Assembly: GCA_947087645.1 (NCBI GenBank)
Contig: CAMUDN010000005.1
Coordinates: forward strand, 1 to 64,000
DNA from: an uncultured Bulleidia sp.
GTDB taxonomy: Bacteria; Bacillota_I; Bacilli_A; Erysipelotrichales; Erysipelotrichaceae
Direction of reading: 5' to 3'
Length of the DNA stretch: 64,000 bases
The notes under the pieces: generated by a model
The model's database searches: none
Told to the model about the DNA's origin: nothing
The model's input: only the letters and a program-made list of their open reading frames with translations
Shown: positions 16,297-25,469 of the stretch, in pieces
Layout of the letters: the number at the start of each line of letters is the position of its first letter
Numbering within the stretch: position 1 is the stretch's first letter
Position numbers and translations under genes: made by a program

Positions 16297-17622
16297 TTAT
16301 TTCAATTTTTTAAATGCTAGACATAAAGGATCATAAGGATCATAAACTATCTTATCTAAATTATAAGCTTTTTCATAAAGCCCTTCTGGTAAAAATTTCT
16401 GATCGACAATAAGTTCAAAGTTATTATCTCTAAACCATTCATCAGACATCGAAAAGAAACCTTTTTTACCAATTTCATCACCCCATGAATTTTCAACTTT
16501 CCAGAAATTAACATGATCTTTTTGCTTATTAAAGCCAGTTAAATTCATCGCATGGCATGGATAAGAATAACGTGCATTAATTCTACTTTCTTTATCAAAA
16601 GCCATCTTACCAAAATCTTGATGATCTATACGATAAAGATCCTGATCAAGTATTCCTGATTGACGATCATAATTTTCAACAACATCACAAGCAAACCACA
16701 TTGTTTCCCCATTTTCAATTGCTTTTTGGGCAACTAAACTCATCGTATCCATATCAACATTAATACCTTCAAGATCTGGTAAATCAGTTGCATTCTTAGC
16801 TCTTTTGTCAATTAAAACACGGCCATATTCATGACGTGGATCATTAATTAACTTAACTTTATCATTAAAGAAATCACCTACATACTGATGAGCAAAAGCT
16901 TGTGGTGTCATCTTTTCTACACAATGGAATTTCTTATCTTTATCATAATATTTAAAAGTAAATTCTTGTACAGGTTCACCAAGACAATTAGCAAAAACAG
17001 TATATGCAAGTTGCAAACCTTTTTCTCTTAATTCTTCAATCTTAGCAATATCTTTTTCCTTTCTTATTTGTAAAGCAATATTCTTTAAAGGTTTTTCAAG
17101 CATTCTAAACATCGCATCTGAATCATTTGCATGAAAAGAATCAGCCATTACTGTTTTAGGTACTAAACCATATTTCTTAACTAAATAAATAAAGAATTCA
17201 TAATAGCCACCATCACCAGGTTCTTCATGAAAAACACTTTCAACATCTCGCGATAATAAATCCTTATCTTTCGTATCAATGACCATTTGTAAAAAATGAT
17301 TTGTTTTCTCCATATTGTCATAAAAATAAAGATATGTTTCCGAAAGCTCAAAATTATCCATCTTTAATTCTTTAGCAATCCGATAACGAATCATATTCAA
17401 ACCAGCAAACATCCAACAACGACCTGTTTTCTTTTGAGCTGTTACTTCATTTGTATTAACTTCATTTGAAAAAATGAAATCATGTTTGTTAACTACATAT
17501 TTATTTAAAGTAGCATCTTTAACACCAACATTCGATATTGCATTAGCAATAACAACATTTTCCGGTTGCTCATGATAAGCATGAGCAAGTTTTGTAAAAA
17601 TTTTTTGATCTAATATTTTCAT
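16297..17622 (-). CDS. pepC: Aminopeptidase C, bleomycin hydrolase family
   Basis: Cytoplasmic cysteine aminopeptidase of 441 residues, the normal length for the C1B family, which trims amino acids from imported peptides. The catalytic Cys69 lies in KKTGRCWMFAGLN, the His in YPCHAMNLTGF and the Asn in KVENSWGDEIG. The C-terminal tail that partly blocks the active-site cleft in this family ends here in LAFKKLK. GAGG stands before the ATG. It is a single-gene unit with its own terminator. Confidence 0.93.
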   Translation of the reverse strand: MKILDQKIFTKLAHAYHEQPENVVIANAISNVGVKDATLNKYVVNKHDFIFSNEVNTNEVTAQKKTGRCWMFAGLNMIRYRIAKELKMDNFELSETYLYFYDNMEKTNHFLQMVIDTKDKDLLSRDVESVFHEEPGDGGYYEFFIYLVKKYGLVPKTVMADSFHANDSDAMFRMLEKPLKNIALQIRKEKDIAKIEELREKGLQLAYTVFANCLGEPVQEFTFKYYDKDKKFHCVEKMTPQAFAHQYVGDFFNDKVKLINDPRHEYGRVLIDKRAKNATDLPDLEGINVDMDTMSLVAQKAIENGETMWFACDVVENYDRQSGILDQDLYRIDHQDFGKMAFDKESRINARYSYPCHAMNLTGFNKQKDHVNFWKVENSWGDEIGKKGFFSMSDEWFRDNNFELIVDQKFLPEGLYEKAYNLDKIVYDPYDPLCLAFKKLK

Positions 17623-17712
17623 TTTAACCTCTATAAATTATATCTTTAATTGTTTATTGATAGTAATTATAACATAGTTTAAGGGAAATCTTGTGAAGTT
17701 TGATATTTAAAT

Positions 17713-17749
17713 AAAAAGCAAACAAGCTAAAATCTTTGTTTGCTTTTTT
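17713..17749 (-). terminator. Terminator of ahpC
   Basis: AAAAAGCAAACAA pairs with TTGTTTGCTTTTT around a 10-base loop, about 50 bases after the ahpC stop codon, with a U-run on the minus strand. Confidence 0.88.
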
Positions 17750-17796
17750 GACATCTTCTTAATCTTTTAATTTTAAATAAATAGATGTCATAACTA

Positions 17797-18360
17797 TTAT
17801 AATGAACCAACTAAATCAATACTTGGTTTTAAAGTCTTAGCACCTGGTTTCCATTTTGCTGGGCAAACTTCATTACCATATTTATGAACAAATTGGCATG
17901 CTTCTACTTTACGTAGTAATTCATCAGCATTACGTCCTACATTACCAGAATTAACTTCATAAGCAACTATCTTTCCTTCTGGATTAATAATAAATGTTCC
18001 TCTTTCAGCAAGACCGTCACTCTCAATTAAAACTTCAAAGTCTTTAGCTAATGCTTGAGTTGGATCAGCAAGCATTGGATATTCGATTTGTGAAATACGT
18101 TTTGAATGATCATGCCATGCTTTATGTACAAAATGAGTATCACATGAAACAGAATAAATTTCACAACCAATTTCTTTAAACTTAGCATAAGTATTCTGTA
18201 AGTCTTCTAATTCCGTTGGACAAACAAAAGTAAAATCAGCTGGATAAAAGAAAAAGACACTCCATTTTCCCATTAAATCCTCTTTTTTAACTGTTTTAAA
18301 TTCATTATTCCAAAATGCTTGCACAGTAAAATCACTTACTTCTTTGTTAATTAATGACAT
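17797..18360 (-). CDS. ahpC: Peroxiredoxin AhpC
   Basis: Typical 2-Cys peroxiredoxin of 187 residues that reduces hydrogen peroxide and organic peroxides in the cytoplasm. The peroxidatic Cys47 is in FTFVCPTELEDLQ and the resolving Cys166 in NEVCPAKWKPG. I choose the ATG at 18360 (MSLINKEV), which has AAGGAGG and matches the family start; the frame extends upstream to 18417 without support. Its usual reductase AhpF is not in the window, so thioredoxin (encoded at 28497) or an AhpF elsewhere must recycle it. No PerR box was found. Confidence 0.93.
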   Translation of the reverse strand: MSLINKEVSDFTVQAFWNNEFKTVKKEDLMGKWSVFFFYPADFTFVCPTELEDLQNTYAKFKEIGCEIYSVSCDTHFVHKAWHDHSKRISQIEYPMLADPTQALAKDFEVLIESDGLAERGTFIINPEGKIVAYEVNSGNVGRNADELLRKVEACQFVHKYGNEVCPAKWKPGAKTLKPSIDLVGSL

Positions 18361-18464
18361 AATTATGTTCCTCCTTATTATTTTTATACGATGAAATATC
18401 ATGCTTATTTCATCCATCTATATTTTTACATTAATTAAAGCTAACATTCAAATAAGATGACCAA

Positions 18465-18500
18465 TAAAAAACTTTAAATAGAATTATCTATTTAAAGCTT
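18465..18500 (-). terminator. Terminator of the PTS IICB gene
   Basis: CTTTAAATAGA and TCTATTTAAAG form a perfect 11-base stem around ATTA, just after the IICB stop codon, followed by TTTTTT on the minus strand. Confidence 0.85.
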
Positions 18501-18508
18501 TTAAATAT

Positions 18509-20005
18509 TTATTCATCAATACCTAAAATTTCCACAATGTTATTCTTATAAAGTATTGCTTTTGCTCCAAAAACAGCTTGAATACCTCCTTCAACTTCAA
18601 GGACATCAACTGCTCCTATTTTCTTTAATTTTTCTTTATTAACTTTACTTGCATCTTTAACAGAAACTCTTAATCGAGTAATACATGCATCGACATCTTC
18701 AATATTTTGTGCTCCTCCTAAAGCAACAATAATTTCCTTTGCTTCTTCTTTAAGTGATGACTTTGTTTCTGTTTTTACTTCTGTTTCATTATCTTCACCA
18801 CGACCAGGTGTTAAAACATTAAAAGTCTTAATATACCAACGGAAAACAAAATAATATAAACATGCCCAAACAATACCAAATGGTATTTGTAACAACCAAT
18901 TTGTATGTTCATTACCTTGTAAAATACCAAATAATGTAAAGTCTATAATACCACCCGAGAAAGTATTACCTATTGAAATATTTAAAATATCAGCAATAAA
19001 GAAGCTAAGTCCATCAAAGAATGAGTGAATTACATATAACAATGGATTAACAAATAAGAACATAAATTCTATCGGTTCAGTAATACCAGTAATAAATGAA
19101 GTTAAAGCAACACCAATAAATAAGCCCTTATATTTCTCTCTTCTTTCTTTTGGCACACAATGATACATTGCTAAACAAGCAGCTGGTAAGCCAAACATCA
19201 TCGTTGAAAAACGACCCGCAAAAAATCTGGTGCCTTCTGTAAATAAACCAACATGATGTGGATCAGCTAATTGAGCAAAGAAAATCTTTTGAGCTCCGGC
19301 AACACTAACCCCAGCAACTGTTTCAACACCACCTAATTCTGTATACCAAAACATCGGATATATCATATGATGAAGACCAACTGCCCCACAAAGACGCATT
19401 AAGAAACCATATACAAATGTACCAATTGGACCAGCTTTTGATATATATTGACCCGATGAAATTAAAATATTTTGAAATGGTGGCCAAATAACAAAGAACA
19501 AAGCCCCAATTAAAATAGCTGAAAAGCTTGTGACAATCGGTACAAAACGTGATCCGCCAAAAAAGCCTAAAACTTGTGGTAATTGAATATTATGATACTT
19601 ATTATGCAAATTAACAGCTACTAAACCAACCACAACTGCACCAACAACACCCGTATCAATTGCTTTTCCTTTAGGATTAAAAATGGTCAATAAAGCAGTT
19701 ATAGTAGCTGTCATTACTAAATAACCAACAACGCCAGCAAGAGCTGATGTACCTTTATCTCTTTTTGCTAAACCAACACATAAGCCTACGCATAATAATA
19801 AAGCTAAATTAGCAAAAACAACATTACCCGCTGCTGCCATAACTTTGAAAATACCTTGTAATAAAGTATTATTCAAAACAGGATAAGTAGCTACTGTCGT
19901 TGGATTAGAAAGTGCTCCTCCTATTCCAAGCAATAAACCAGCAGCTGGTAAAATAGCAATTGGTAGCATAAATGCCTTACCAATTTTTTGCAAAGTCTTA
20001 AACAT
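18509..20005 (-). CDS. PTS IICB component, glucose/N-acetylglucosamine family
   Basis: Membrane PTS permease of 498 residues. The IIC domain (about 1-390) begins FKTLQKIGKAFMLPIAILPAAG and has the sugar-site segment GITEPIEFMF. A linker then leads to a IIB domain with the phosphorylated Cys441 in DVDACITRLRVSV. It takes phosphate from the separate IIA encoded upstream. The family covers glucose, GlcNAc and maltose, and sequence alone does not settle which; the hexosaminidase and NagB in this window make GlcNAc attractive. It is third in the IIA-antiterminator-IICB operon. Confidence 0.88.
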   Translation of the reverse strand: MFKTLQKIGKAFMLPIAILPAAGLLLGIGGALSNPTTVATYPVLNNTLLQGIFKVMAAAGNVVFANLALLLCVGLCVGLAKRDKGTSALAGVVGYLVMTATITALLTIFNPKGKAIDTGVVGAVVVGLVAVNLHNKYHNIQLPQVLGFFGGSRFVPIVTSFSAILIGALFFVIWPPFQNILISSGQYISKAGPIGTFVYGFLMRLCGAVGLHHMIYPMFWYTELGGVETVAGVSVAGAQKIFFAQLADPHHVGLFTEGTRFFAGRFSTMMFGLPAACLAMYHCVPKERREKYKGLFIGVALTSFITGITEPIEFMFLFVNPLLYVIHSFFDGLSFFIADILNISIGNTFSGGIIDFTLFGILQGNEHTNWLLQIPFGIVWACLYYFVFRWYIKTFNVLTPGRGEDNETEVKTETKSSLKEEAKEIIVALGGAQNIEDVDACITRLRVSVKDASKVNKEKLKKIGAVDVLEVEGGIQAVFGAKAILYKNNIVEILGIDE

Positions 20006-20038
20006 ATCTCTCCTCCTTCTTATTTAAGAACATCATAT

Positions 20039-20866
20039 TTATTTTTTCTGAATAGTTCGTATAATATTTTCCAAATGAATACTTAAATATGCTAATTCTG
20101 CATCACTAAAACAAATCTGATAATTATCTGCTAAATAAGCAGCAATCTTTCTAGCTATTGCAAACGCTTGTGCATATTTTTCAGCAATTAAATGTTGTAA
20201 ATCATTTTCTAATTCTTTTTTATCTAAAGCACGTTTAATAGCAAAACGGATATGTGTCATTAAACGTTGCCTTATATCAACTAAATCATTTAAATCAATA
20301 GCTAATTCATTTTCAATAATATGTAATACATCCTTTATAATTTGCATACATAAATTAGCAAAACCTAAATCTTCATGATGCAATGATGCATGAATATGCA
20401 TACATAAAAAACCTGCTTCTGCTTCTGGTAATTTAATATTTAAATTTTCATTAACCATCTGTAAAGCTTTTTTAGCAAAAACATATTCTGTTGGATAAAA
20501 ATATTTTGTTTCTTCTAAAAAAACATTTTTAACAAGCATATTTTGTCGATACCTTTTAACGCTAAATTGTAAATGATCTAATAAAGTAACATGTAAATTA
20601 TGATCAAATTCTTGTTTAAAGCTCTCTTTCATTTTTCGAATAATTTCTTCGGTAATGGAAACTATTTGATCATCACTTTCTTTAACTAACTTTTCATAAT
20701 GTGATATATTTTTTAATTCATACAAATTAACAATGTTAGTTAAAGGTAAAAACTGTCCTATCTTTTTTTGAAAACCAATACCTTTACCAAATGCAATTAA
20801 TTGTTTTTGATCATCATTTAAACAACAAACAACATTATTATTTAAAATTTTACTTATTTTATACAT
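20039..20866 (-). CDS. BglG/LicT-family transcription antiterminator
   Basis: RNA-binding antiterminator of 275 residues. The N-terminal CAT domain (MYKISKILNNNVV, about 1-55) binds the RAT hairpin. Two PRD domains follow, with regulatory His in SHYEKLV (first) and MHIHASLHH/LSIHLENII (second) regions, phosphorylated by PTS proteins. The gene overlaps the IIA gene by 8 bases. A RAT-like sequence overlapping a terminator lies before the IIA gene, so this protein should allow read-through when its sugar is present. Confidence 0.9.
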   Translation of the reverse strand: MYKISKILNNNVVCCLNDDQKQLIAFGKGIGFQKKIGQFLPLTNIVNLYELKNISHYEKLVKESDDQIVSITEEIIRKMKESFKQEFDHNLHVTLLDHLQFSVKRYRQNMLVKNVFLEETKYFYPTEYVFAKKALQMVNENLNIKLPEAEAGFLCMHIHASLHHEDLGFANLCMQIIKDVLHIIENELAIDLNDLVDIRQRLMTHIRFAIKRALDKKELENDLQHLIAEKYAQAFAIARKIAAYLADNYQICFSDAELAYLSIHLENIIRTIQKK

Positions 20867-21326
20867 TTTCGATATAAGCTATTTCATCCCCGACCTTAAC
20901 TTCATCTAAATTCTTTTTAATACATATTTCTTTATGATTTGTAACAACAACTAATACATCTGTTAACAAACCATGATTTTTAATCAAATCAAGATCTACG
21001 TATGAAATAACATCTCCTTTTCGGACTGACTGATTTTCTTTAACAACTGTTTTAAAACCTTCACCTTTTAATTTCACTGTATCAATACCCATATGAATTA
21101 AATACTCTATTCCTTTTTTATCTTTAATTCCTAAAGCATGCCCAGTTGGAAAAATCATACTTATAATTCCATCTACTGGAGCATACATTTTACCATCAAC
21201 TGGACTAATAGCAAAACCAACACCTGCTAATCCTTTAGAAAATACAGGATCATTAACATCTTGTAAGTTTTTAAATATACCATTACAAGGTGAAACGATA
21301 ATAATCTTACGTGAAAAAATACCCAT
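20859..21326 (-). CDS. PTS IIA component, glucose (Crr) family
   Basis: Cytoplasmic phosphocarrier of 155 residues that passes phosphate from HPr to the IICB protein. Family features are the SPCNG start, PVDGKMYAPVDG, the partner His63 in FPTGHALGI and the phosphorylated His78 in YLIHMGIDTV. The frame can be extended to a TTG at 21332, but that codon is too close to the AAAGGA; the ATG at 21326 is seven bases from it. It is the first gene behind the RAT/terminator switch. Confidence 0.92.
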   Translation of the reverse strand: MGIFSRKIIIVSPCNGIFKNLQDVNDPVFSKGLAGVGFAISPVDGKMYAPVDGIISMIFPTGHALGIKDKKGIEYLIHMGIDTVKLKGEGFKTVVKENQSVRKGDVISYVDLDLIKNHGLLTDVLVVVTNHKEICIKKNLDEVKVGDEIAYIENV

Positions 21327-21350
21327 TTTCAAATCCTTTCATAATATAAA

Positions 21351-21400
21351 AGCTCATTAGAAAACTAATGAGCTAATGCCTGTGACTTACAGTTACACGC
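21351..21400 (-). promoter_or_regulatory. RAT antiterminator overlapping a terminator
   Basis: On the minus strand TGTAACTG-TAAGTCA-CAGGCATTA matches the core of ribonucleic antiterminators bound by LicT/SacY-type proteins (TTACTG...CAGGCA). It overlaps the start of a terminator stem, AGCTCATTAG / CTAATGAGCT (21351-21374) with a TTTT loop and a trailing T-rich tract. This is the standard mutually exclusive arrangement and sits directly before the IIA gene. Confidence 0.8.
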
Positions 21401-21469
21401 TTCTTACAACTTTATAATAACATAAACTTTTACAAATGAAACAGTTATTTATACTAATCTAACAATTAA

Positions 21470-23488
21470 TTAATGAATAACTTTATCTCTTATTTTATAT
21501 AAAATAATAATTAATGGGCATATTAATGAAACAAGTGATAAATAAAATCTTAAATAATTTACATCAGCCGTTTTAGGTATCTGTTTATTAATTTTGATAT
21601 TATTATCAAAGCTATGATGATTATTCTCACTTGCTGGAATCAATTCTGTCATTTTTTTCATAACCTTAATTTTAGGATGAGATAATTCACCAGTATTTGG
21701 ATCTACTTTATAAATCTTCATTGTCGTAATATCACCATTTTTAATTACTTCTTTATTACCAACTTTTGTTAAACCATCTTTTGCTGGCTTAACAATTTCT
21801 TCTGTTGGCTTCCCTTCAACTAATTGATTATTTGTTAAAGTACTTATTATCGTTATTCTCTTTTGTCCATTTTCTGGATCGCTTACTTTTTGTTTTGTAT
21901 TATATTCTAAATTCTCATCTGCTTCATACTTCATCTTCGCCGATATTGTTTCTAATCTAACAACTACTTTCTTAACAACTTTTGGATTTGTTAATGCCCC
22001 TGTATCGGGATTAACTTCATAAATCTTAGTTATTGTTTCATCACCATTCGTACTTACTTCTTTATTGCCAACTTTTGTTAAACCATCTTTTGCTTGTTTA
22101 ATAGTTTCAACAATTAATTGATCATCTACCCACTTACCATTATCAACATGACCAACATGACTTATTTTTTGTTTACCAACTGATGGAGTATACATTTGTT
22201 TTTGTGTATTATAATCTAACATTTCATCTGCTTCATATTTCATCTTCGCCGGTATATCTTTTTCTTCAAATGAACCAACTAAATCAATCATTGGTACACT
22301 CTTTATAACTTTTAAGCGATAACTTACTTCTTTTTGATCTTGGTTTGGATATTGTACCATGATCTTTACATCTTTTATACCTACTGTATTTGTATCAATT
22401 TTATTCTTTAAAGTTATTTTTGTACCCATTGGTAGATCATTGCGATTTATAATTCCTTCTTTAAAATCAAATTGCTGACCTTTTTCAATACTCATATCTT
22501 TTGTTTGTGGTAAAACATAATCTTTCCATTTTGCTTTTAATGTCATATCTTCTTTAACTGGTAAATTAAAATCATATGCTGTACCATCTTTTTCCCAATA
22601 CATAAATTCAGCAAAAGGTTTTTTCGGATCTATTGGCTTTTTTAATTTATGATTTTCTAAAACACTTACCATATCTATTTTATTTCCACCATTAGCATCA
22701 AATGTAACATTAGCTTCCCATTGTGCTCGTAATAAGAAAATACCATCATTAACTGGATCAATGGCTGGATCATTATATTCTATCCAGTCATTACTATAAT
22801 CAGAAAAACGTGAACTTTCATCCCATGCATACGCCCTATTATCTGTTGCCCGCGTATACCAATATTTAAAATGTAATTTTTCTTTTTTCACCATTTGAGG
22901 GAAAGCAACACTATTATCTCGTTTTACTATATTTATAACTGGTTCTTGATGACCATTTATATTACCACCTTGTAGATCAAATTTAATCTTTTCCATACCA
23001 ATTGATACTCGTATTTCATCTTTATCTTTTGAATTATTAATTTTATAAGTATAGAAACCTACCCCTTTATCATAAATATATTTATGTGGAAACTGTCTCA
23101 TTTTACTAATATGAAGACCTTCAACTAGTTTAGAATAATCTATTTCAACTCTTAATTCTTCACCATCTTCATATTTACCAGCATACCTTCTATAGCTATC
23201 TGTTGCCTTATCAACCATTCTTCGTTGACCTTTACTATCAATAACCGTAATTGGTAAATTTTTCCACATTTCATCATATTTAGCATCTAAATAACCTGAT
23301 TTACCAATAGATTCATGCCATCTCTTATTTGGATCTTTAATTGCCATCGTAATATCCATATTAAAATAAAGTGGATATTTTTCTTTATTACTATTATCGG
23401 CATGAGCAAATGTTATATTCCAGACAAGTGCTAATATCATTAATAAAGCAACACCTAATATTAATATTTTTTTAATTAAATTGCGCAT
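21470..23488 (-). CDS. Surface protein with InlB-type, Rib-like and G5 domains
   Basis: Secreted, wall-associated protein of 672 residues. A signal peptide (1-32) is followed by a unique region. Next come two InlB-type repeats near 173 and 255 (FDLQGGNINGHQEPV; VTFDANGGNKIDMVSV), a Rib/YPDG-like domain near 330-400 (LPMGTKITLKNKIDT), and two G5-like domains, each with AKDGLTKVGNKEV (about 405-625). The C-terminus has IPKTAD, a hydrophobic helix and a short basic tail (KIRDKV). That resembles a sortase signal but lacks the usual Leu and Gly. Such domains serve adhesion; no ligand is evident. No sortase gene is in the window. Confidence 0.8.
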   Translation of the reverse strand: MRNLIKKILILGVALLMILALVWNITFAHADNSNKEKYPLYFNMDITMAIKDPNKRWHESIGKSGYLDAKYDEMWKNLPITVIDSKGQRRMVDKATDSYRRYAGKYEDGEELRVEIDYSKLVEGLHISKMRQFPHKYIYDKGVGFYTYKINNSKDKDEIRVSIGMEKIKFDLQGGNINGHQEPVINIVKRDNSVAFPQMVKKEKLHFKYWYTRATDNRAYAWDESSRFSDYSNDWIEYNDPAIDPVNDGIFLLRAQWEANVTFDANGGNKIDMVSVLENHKLKKPIDPKKPFAEFMYWEKDGTAYDFNLPVKEDMTLKAKWKDYVLPQTKDMSIEKGQQFDFKEGIINRNDLPMGTKITLKNKIDTNTVGIKDVKIMVQYPNQDQKEVSYRLKVIKSVPMIDLVGSFEEKDIPAKMKYEADEMLDYNTQKQMYTPSVGKQKISHVGHVDNGKWVDDQLIVETIKQAKDGLTKVGNKEVSTNGDETITKIYEVNPDTGALTNPKVVKKVVVRLETISAKMKYEADENLEYNTKQKVSDPENGQKRITIISTLTNNQLVEGKPTEEIVKPAKDGLTKVGNKEVIKNGDITTMKIYKVDPNTGELSHPKIKVMKKMTELIPASENNHHSFDNNIKINKQIPKTADVNYLRFYLSLVSLICPLIIILYKIRDKVIH

Positions 23489-23516
23489 ATCACTTTCTCC
23501 ATCTAAAGAAGCAACT

Positions 23517-23554
23517 AAAAAGTTGTATATCTACTTATAAATATACAACTTTTT
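23517..23554 (-). terminator. Terminator of the potABCD operon
   Basis: A perfect 14-base stem (AAAAAGTTGTATAT / ATATACAACTTTTT) lies 25 bases after the potD stop codon. It also lies just upstream of the surface-protein gene. Confidence 0.9.
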
Positions 23555-23579
23555 AATTTTTATTAAAGAACTATAATTT

Positions 23580-24671
23580 TTATTTCTGAACCTTTACTTT
23601 TGTCCAAAGATCAGATAATTTTTCTTTAATTCCTGGATTATAACGAAAAACTTCATCTTTTGCATAATTTTTTCTTGGTGTATAAGAAATAATATCTTTA
23701 AATTCACTTTCTGATAATTCTTTTTCTACATCTGAAAGAACTGATGTATAACCTACTGCTTGGGAGTTATTTTTTTGTACTTTTGGAGCAATCATTTCAT
23801 TAATAAAAGTGGCCGCCAATGCTGGACAGGTACCATTTTTAGGCATAACCATGGCATCTTGCCAAAAATTAGTTCCTTCCTTTGGCTCAAAGTAAGCTAA
23901 ATCATCATTTTGTGATAAAACATAAGTTGCATCTCCAGAATACATTAAAGCGATATCTTTTTTATTATTAATCATGTCATCTATCACTTCATCTGTCACA
24001 TAAGATGGTGCCATCGTCTTATTCATTTCTTGTAACCAATTATAAGCTGCTTGTATTTCCTTTTCATTAGTCGTATTCATTGAATAACCAAGTGCCTTTA
24101 AAGCAACCATAAAGCCATCTCGTTGACTATCATAGAAGAAAATTTTACCTTTATATTTTTGATTATGAAAAATATTCCAACCTAGCTTTTCGATTTCTTT
24201 TTGATCGACATTCTTTTTATTATAAACAAGACCAACATTACCCCAAAAATAAGGTACAGAATATGCTAAATCAGGATCAAATTTCTTTTGCCCAGCAATA
24301 ACTGCTTGGTTAATCAGTGATAAATTAGGTATCTTTGTTTTATCTATTTTTTGCAGCATATTTTCTTTAATTAATTGTTCAATCATATAATCAGAAGGAA
24401 CAATTACATCATAACTATTGCCTCCTAATAATTTTGTATATAGCATTTCATTTGATTCAAAAACATCATATTGAACCTTAGCATTATATTTTTTTTCAAA
24501 ATTTTTAATAGTATCATCAGCAATAAATTCAGAAGCATTATAAACATTAATTTTATTACAGCCAAATTTTTCTTTAGCATCTACTTTTTCCTCATTATTT
24601 ACTTTTGAACCACAGGCACTCAATAAAGATACAACTAATAACACACTAATATATTTAAATGTTTTTTTCAT
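23580..24671 (-). CDS. potD: Polyamine-binding lipoprotein PotD
   Basis: Lipid-anchored binding protein of 363 residues for spermidine/putrescine uptake. The signal peptide ends at lipobox LLSAC (Cys20). Family segments are KINVYNASEFIADDTIKNFE, YDVIVPSDYMIEQLI and VPYFWGNVGLVYN. The start overlaps the end of potC by 17 bases. It is the last gene of the cupin regulator-potABCD operon, with a strong terminator after it. Confidence 0.92.
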   Translation of the reverse strand: MKKTFKYISVLLVVSLLSACGSKVNNEEKVDAKEKFGCNKINVYNASEFIADDTIKNFEKKYNAKVQYDVFESNEMLYTKLLGGNSYDVIVPSDYMIEQLIKENMLQKIDKTKIPNLSLINQAVIAGQKKFDPDLAYSVPYFWGNVGLVYNKKNVDQKEIEKLGWNIFHNQKYKGKIFFYDSQRDGFMVALKALGYSMNTTNEKEIQAAYNWLQEMNKTMAPSYVTDEVIDDMINNKKDIALMYSGDATYVLSQNDDLAYFEPKEGTNFWQDAMVMPKNGTCPALAATFINEMIAPKVQKNNSQAVGYTSVLSDVEKELSESEFKDIISYTPRKNYAKDEVFRYNPGIKEKLSDLWTKVKVQK

Positions 24672-25461
24672 TTCTTTTAACCTTTCTATAATTTTGAATA
24701 AACGGTATTATATTAATTAAGATTAATACAACAGTAATAACATAAACTATCAAGCTTGATAAAGCATTAATTGTTGGATTTACTCTTTTTACATTTGAAT
24801 AAACATAAATAGAAATATTTGATACTCCTGGTCCACTGGTAAACAAAGATATGACAAAATCATCAAATGACATTGAGAAAGCAACTAAAGCACCAGCAAT
24901 AACACTACCTTTTATTTGCGGTAAAATTACTTTTAACATTGCTTGCCAAGGATTACAGCCTAAATCTAAAGCAGCATCAGCTAAATTTGGATCTAAGCCT
25001 CTTAAACAAGGCATAATTGATAAAACAACATATGGTATACAAAATGCTATATGAGCTAACAACATCGTTGTAAAACCGGTAGATATATTTAAGCTTGTAA
25101 AAAATAACATAAAACCAATTGCTGTTACAATTTCTGGATTTAACATTGGTAAATTATTTACTTGATTAACTAATTCACGCAATACACGATTTGTTTTACT
25201 TAAACCAATAGCTGTAATTGTTCCTACAATTGTTGCAATACCAGTTGCTAAAATAGCAATTAAAATAGTATACCAAATAGCTTGCATTATCATCCGATCA
25301 GCAAACATCTTACTGTACCATTTCCATGAGAAAGAACTAAATCGTGACAATGACTTGGTTGAATTAAAACTGAAAATAATCACATAAATAATGGGAGCAT
25401 AAAAGAAAGCAAGCATTAACCATAAATAAATCTTAGCTAAAAACGATGTTTTTTTATTCAT
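24655..25461 (-). CDS. potC: Polyamine ABC permease PotC
   Basis: Membrane permease subunit of 268 residues with six helices. It starts with the PotC-like APIIYVIIFSFNSTKS and has the coupling loop DAALDLGCNPWQAMLKVILP and the SFDDFVISLFTSGPG segment typical of PotC. AGGAGG precedes the ATG, 8 bases after potB. It pairs with PotB to form the channel. Confidence 0.93.
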   Translation of the reverse strand: MNKKTSFLAKIYLWLMLAFFYAPIIYVIIFSFNSTKSLSRFSSFSWKWYSKMFADRMIMQAIWYTILIAILATGIATIVGTITAIGLSKTNRVLRELVNQVNNLPMLNPEIVTAIGFMLFFTSLNISTGFTTMLLAHIAFCIPYVVLSIMPCLRGLDPNLADAALDLGCNPWQAMLKVILPQIKGSVIAGALVAFSMSFDDFVISLFTSGPGVSNISIYVYSNVKRVNPTINALSSLIVYVITVVLILINIIPFIQNYRKVKRNEKNI

Positions 25462-25469
25462 GTTTCCTC

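Noticed and set aside
21327..21332. TTG start for the PTS IIA gene
   Set aside because: The TTG directly adjoins the ribosome binding site; the ATG two codons later is correctly spaced.
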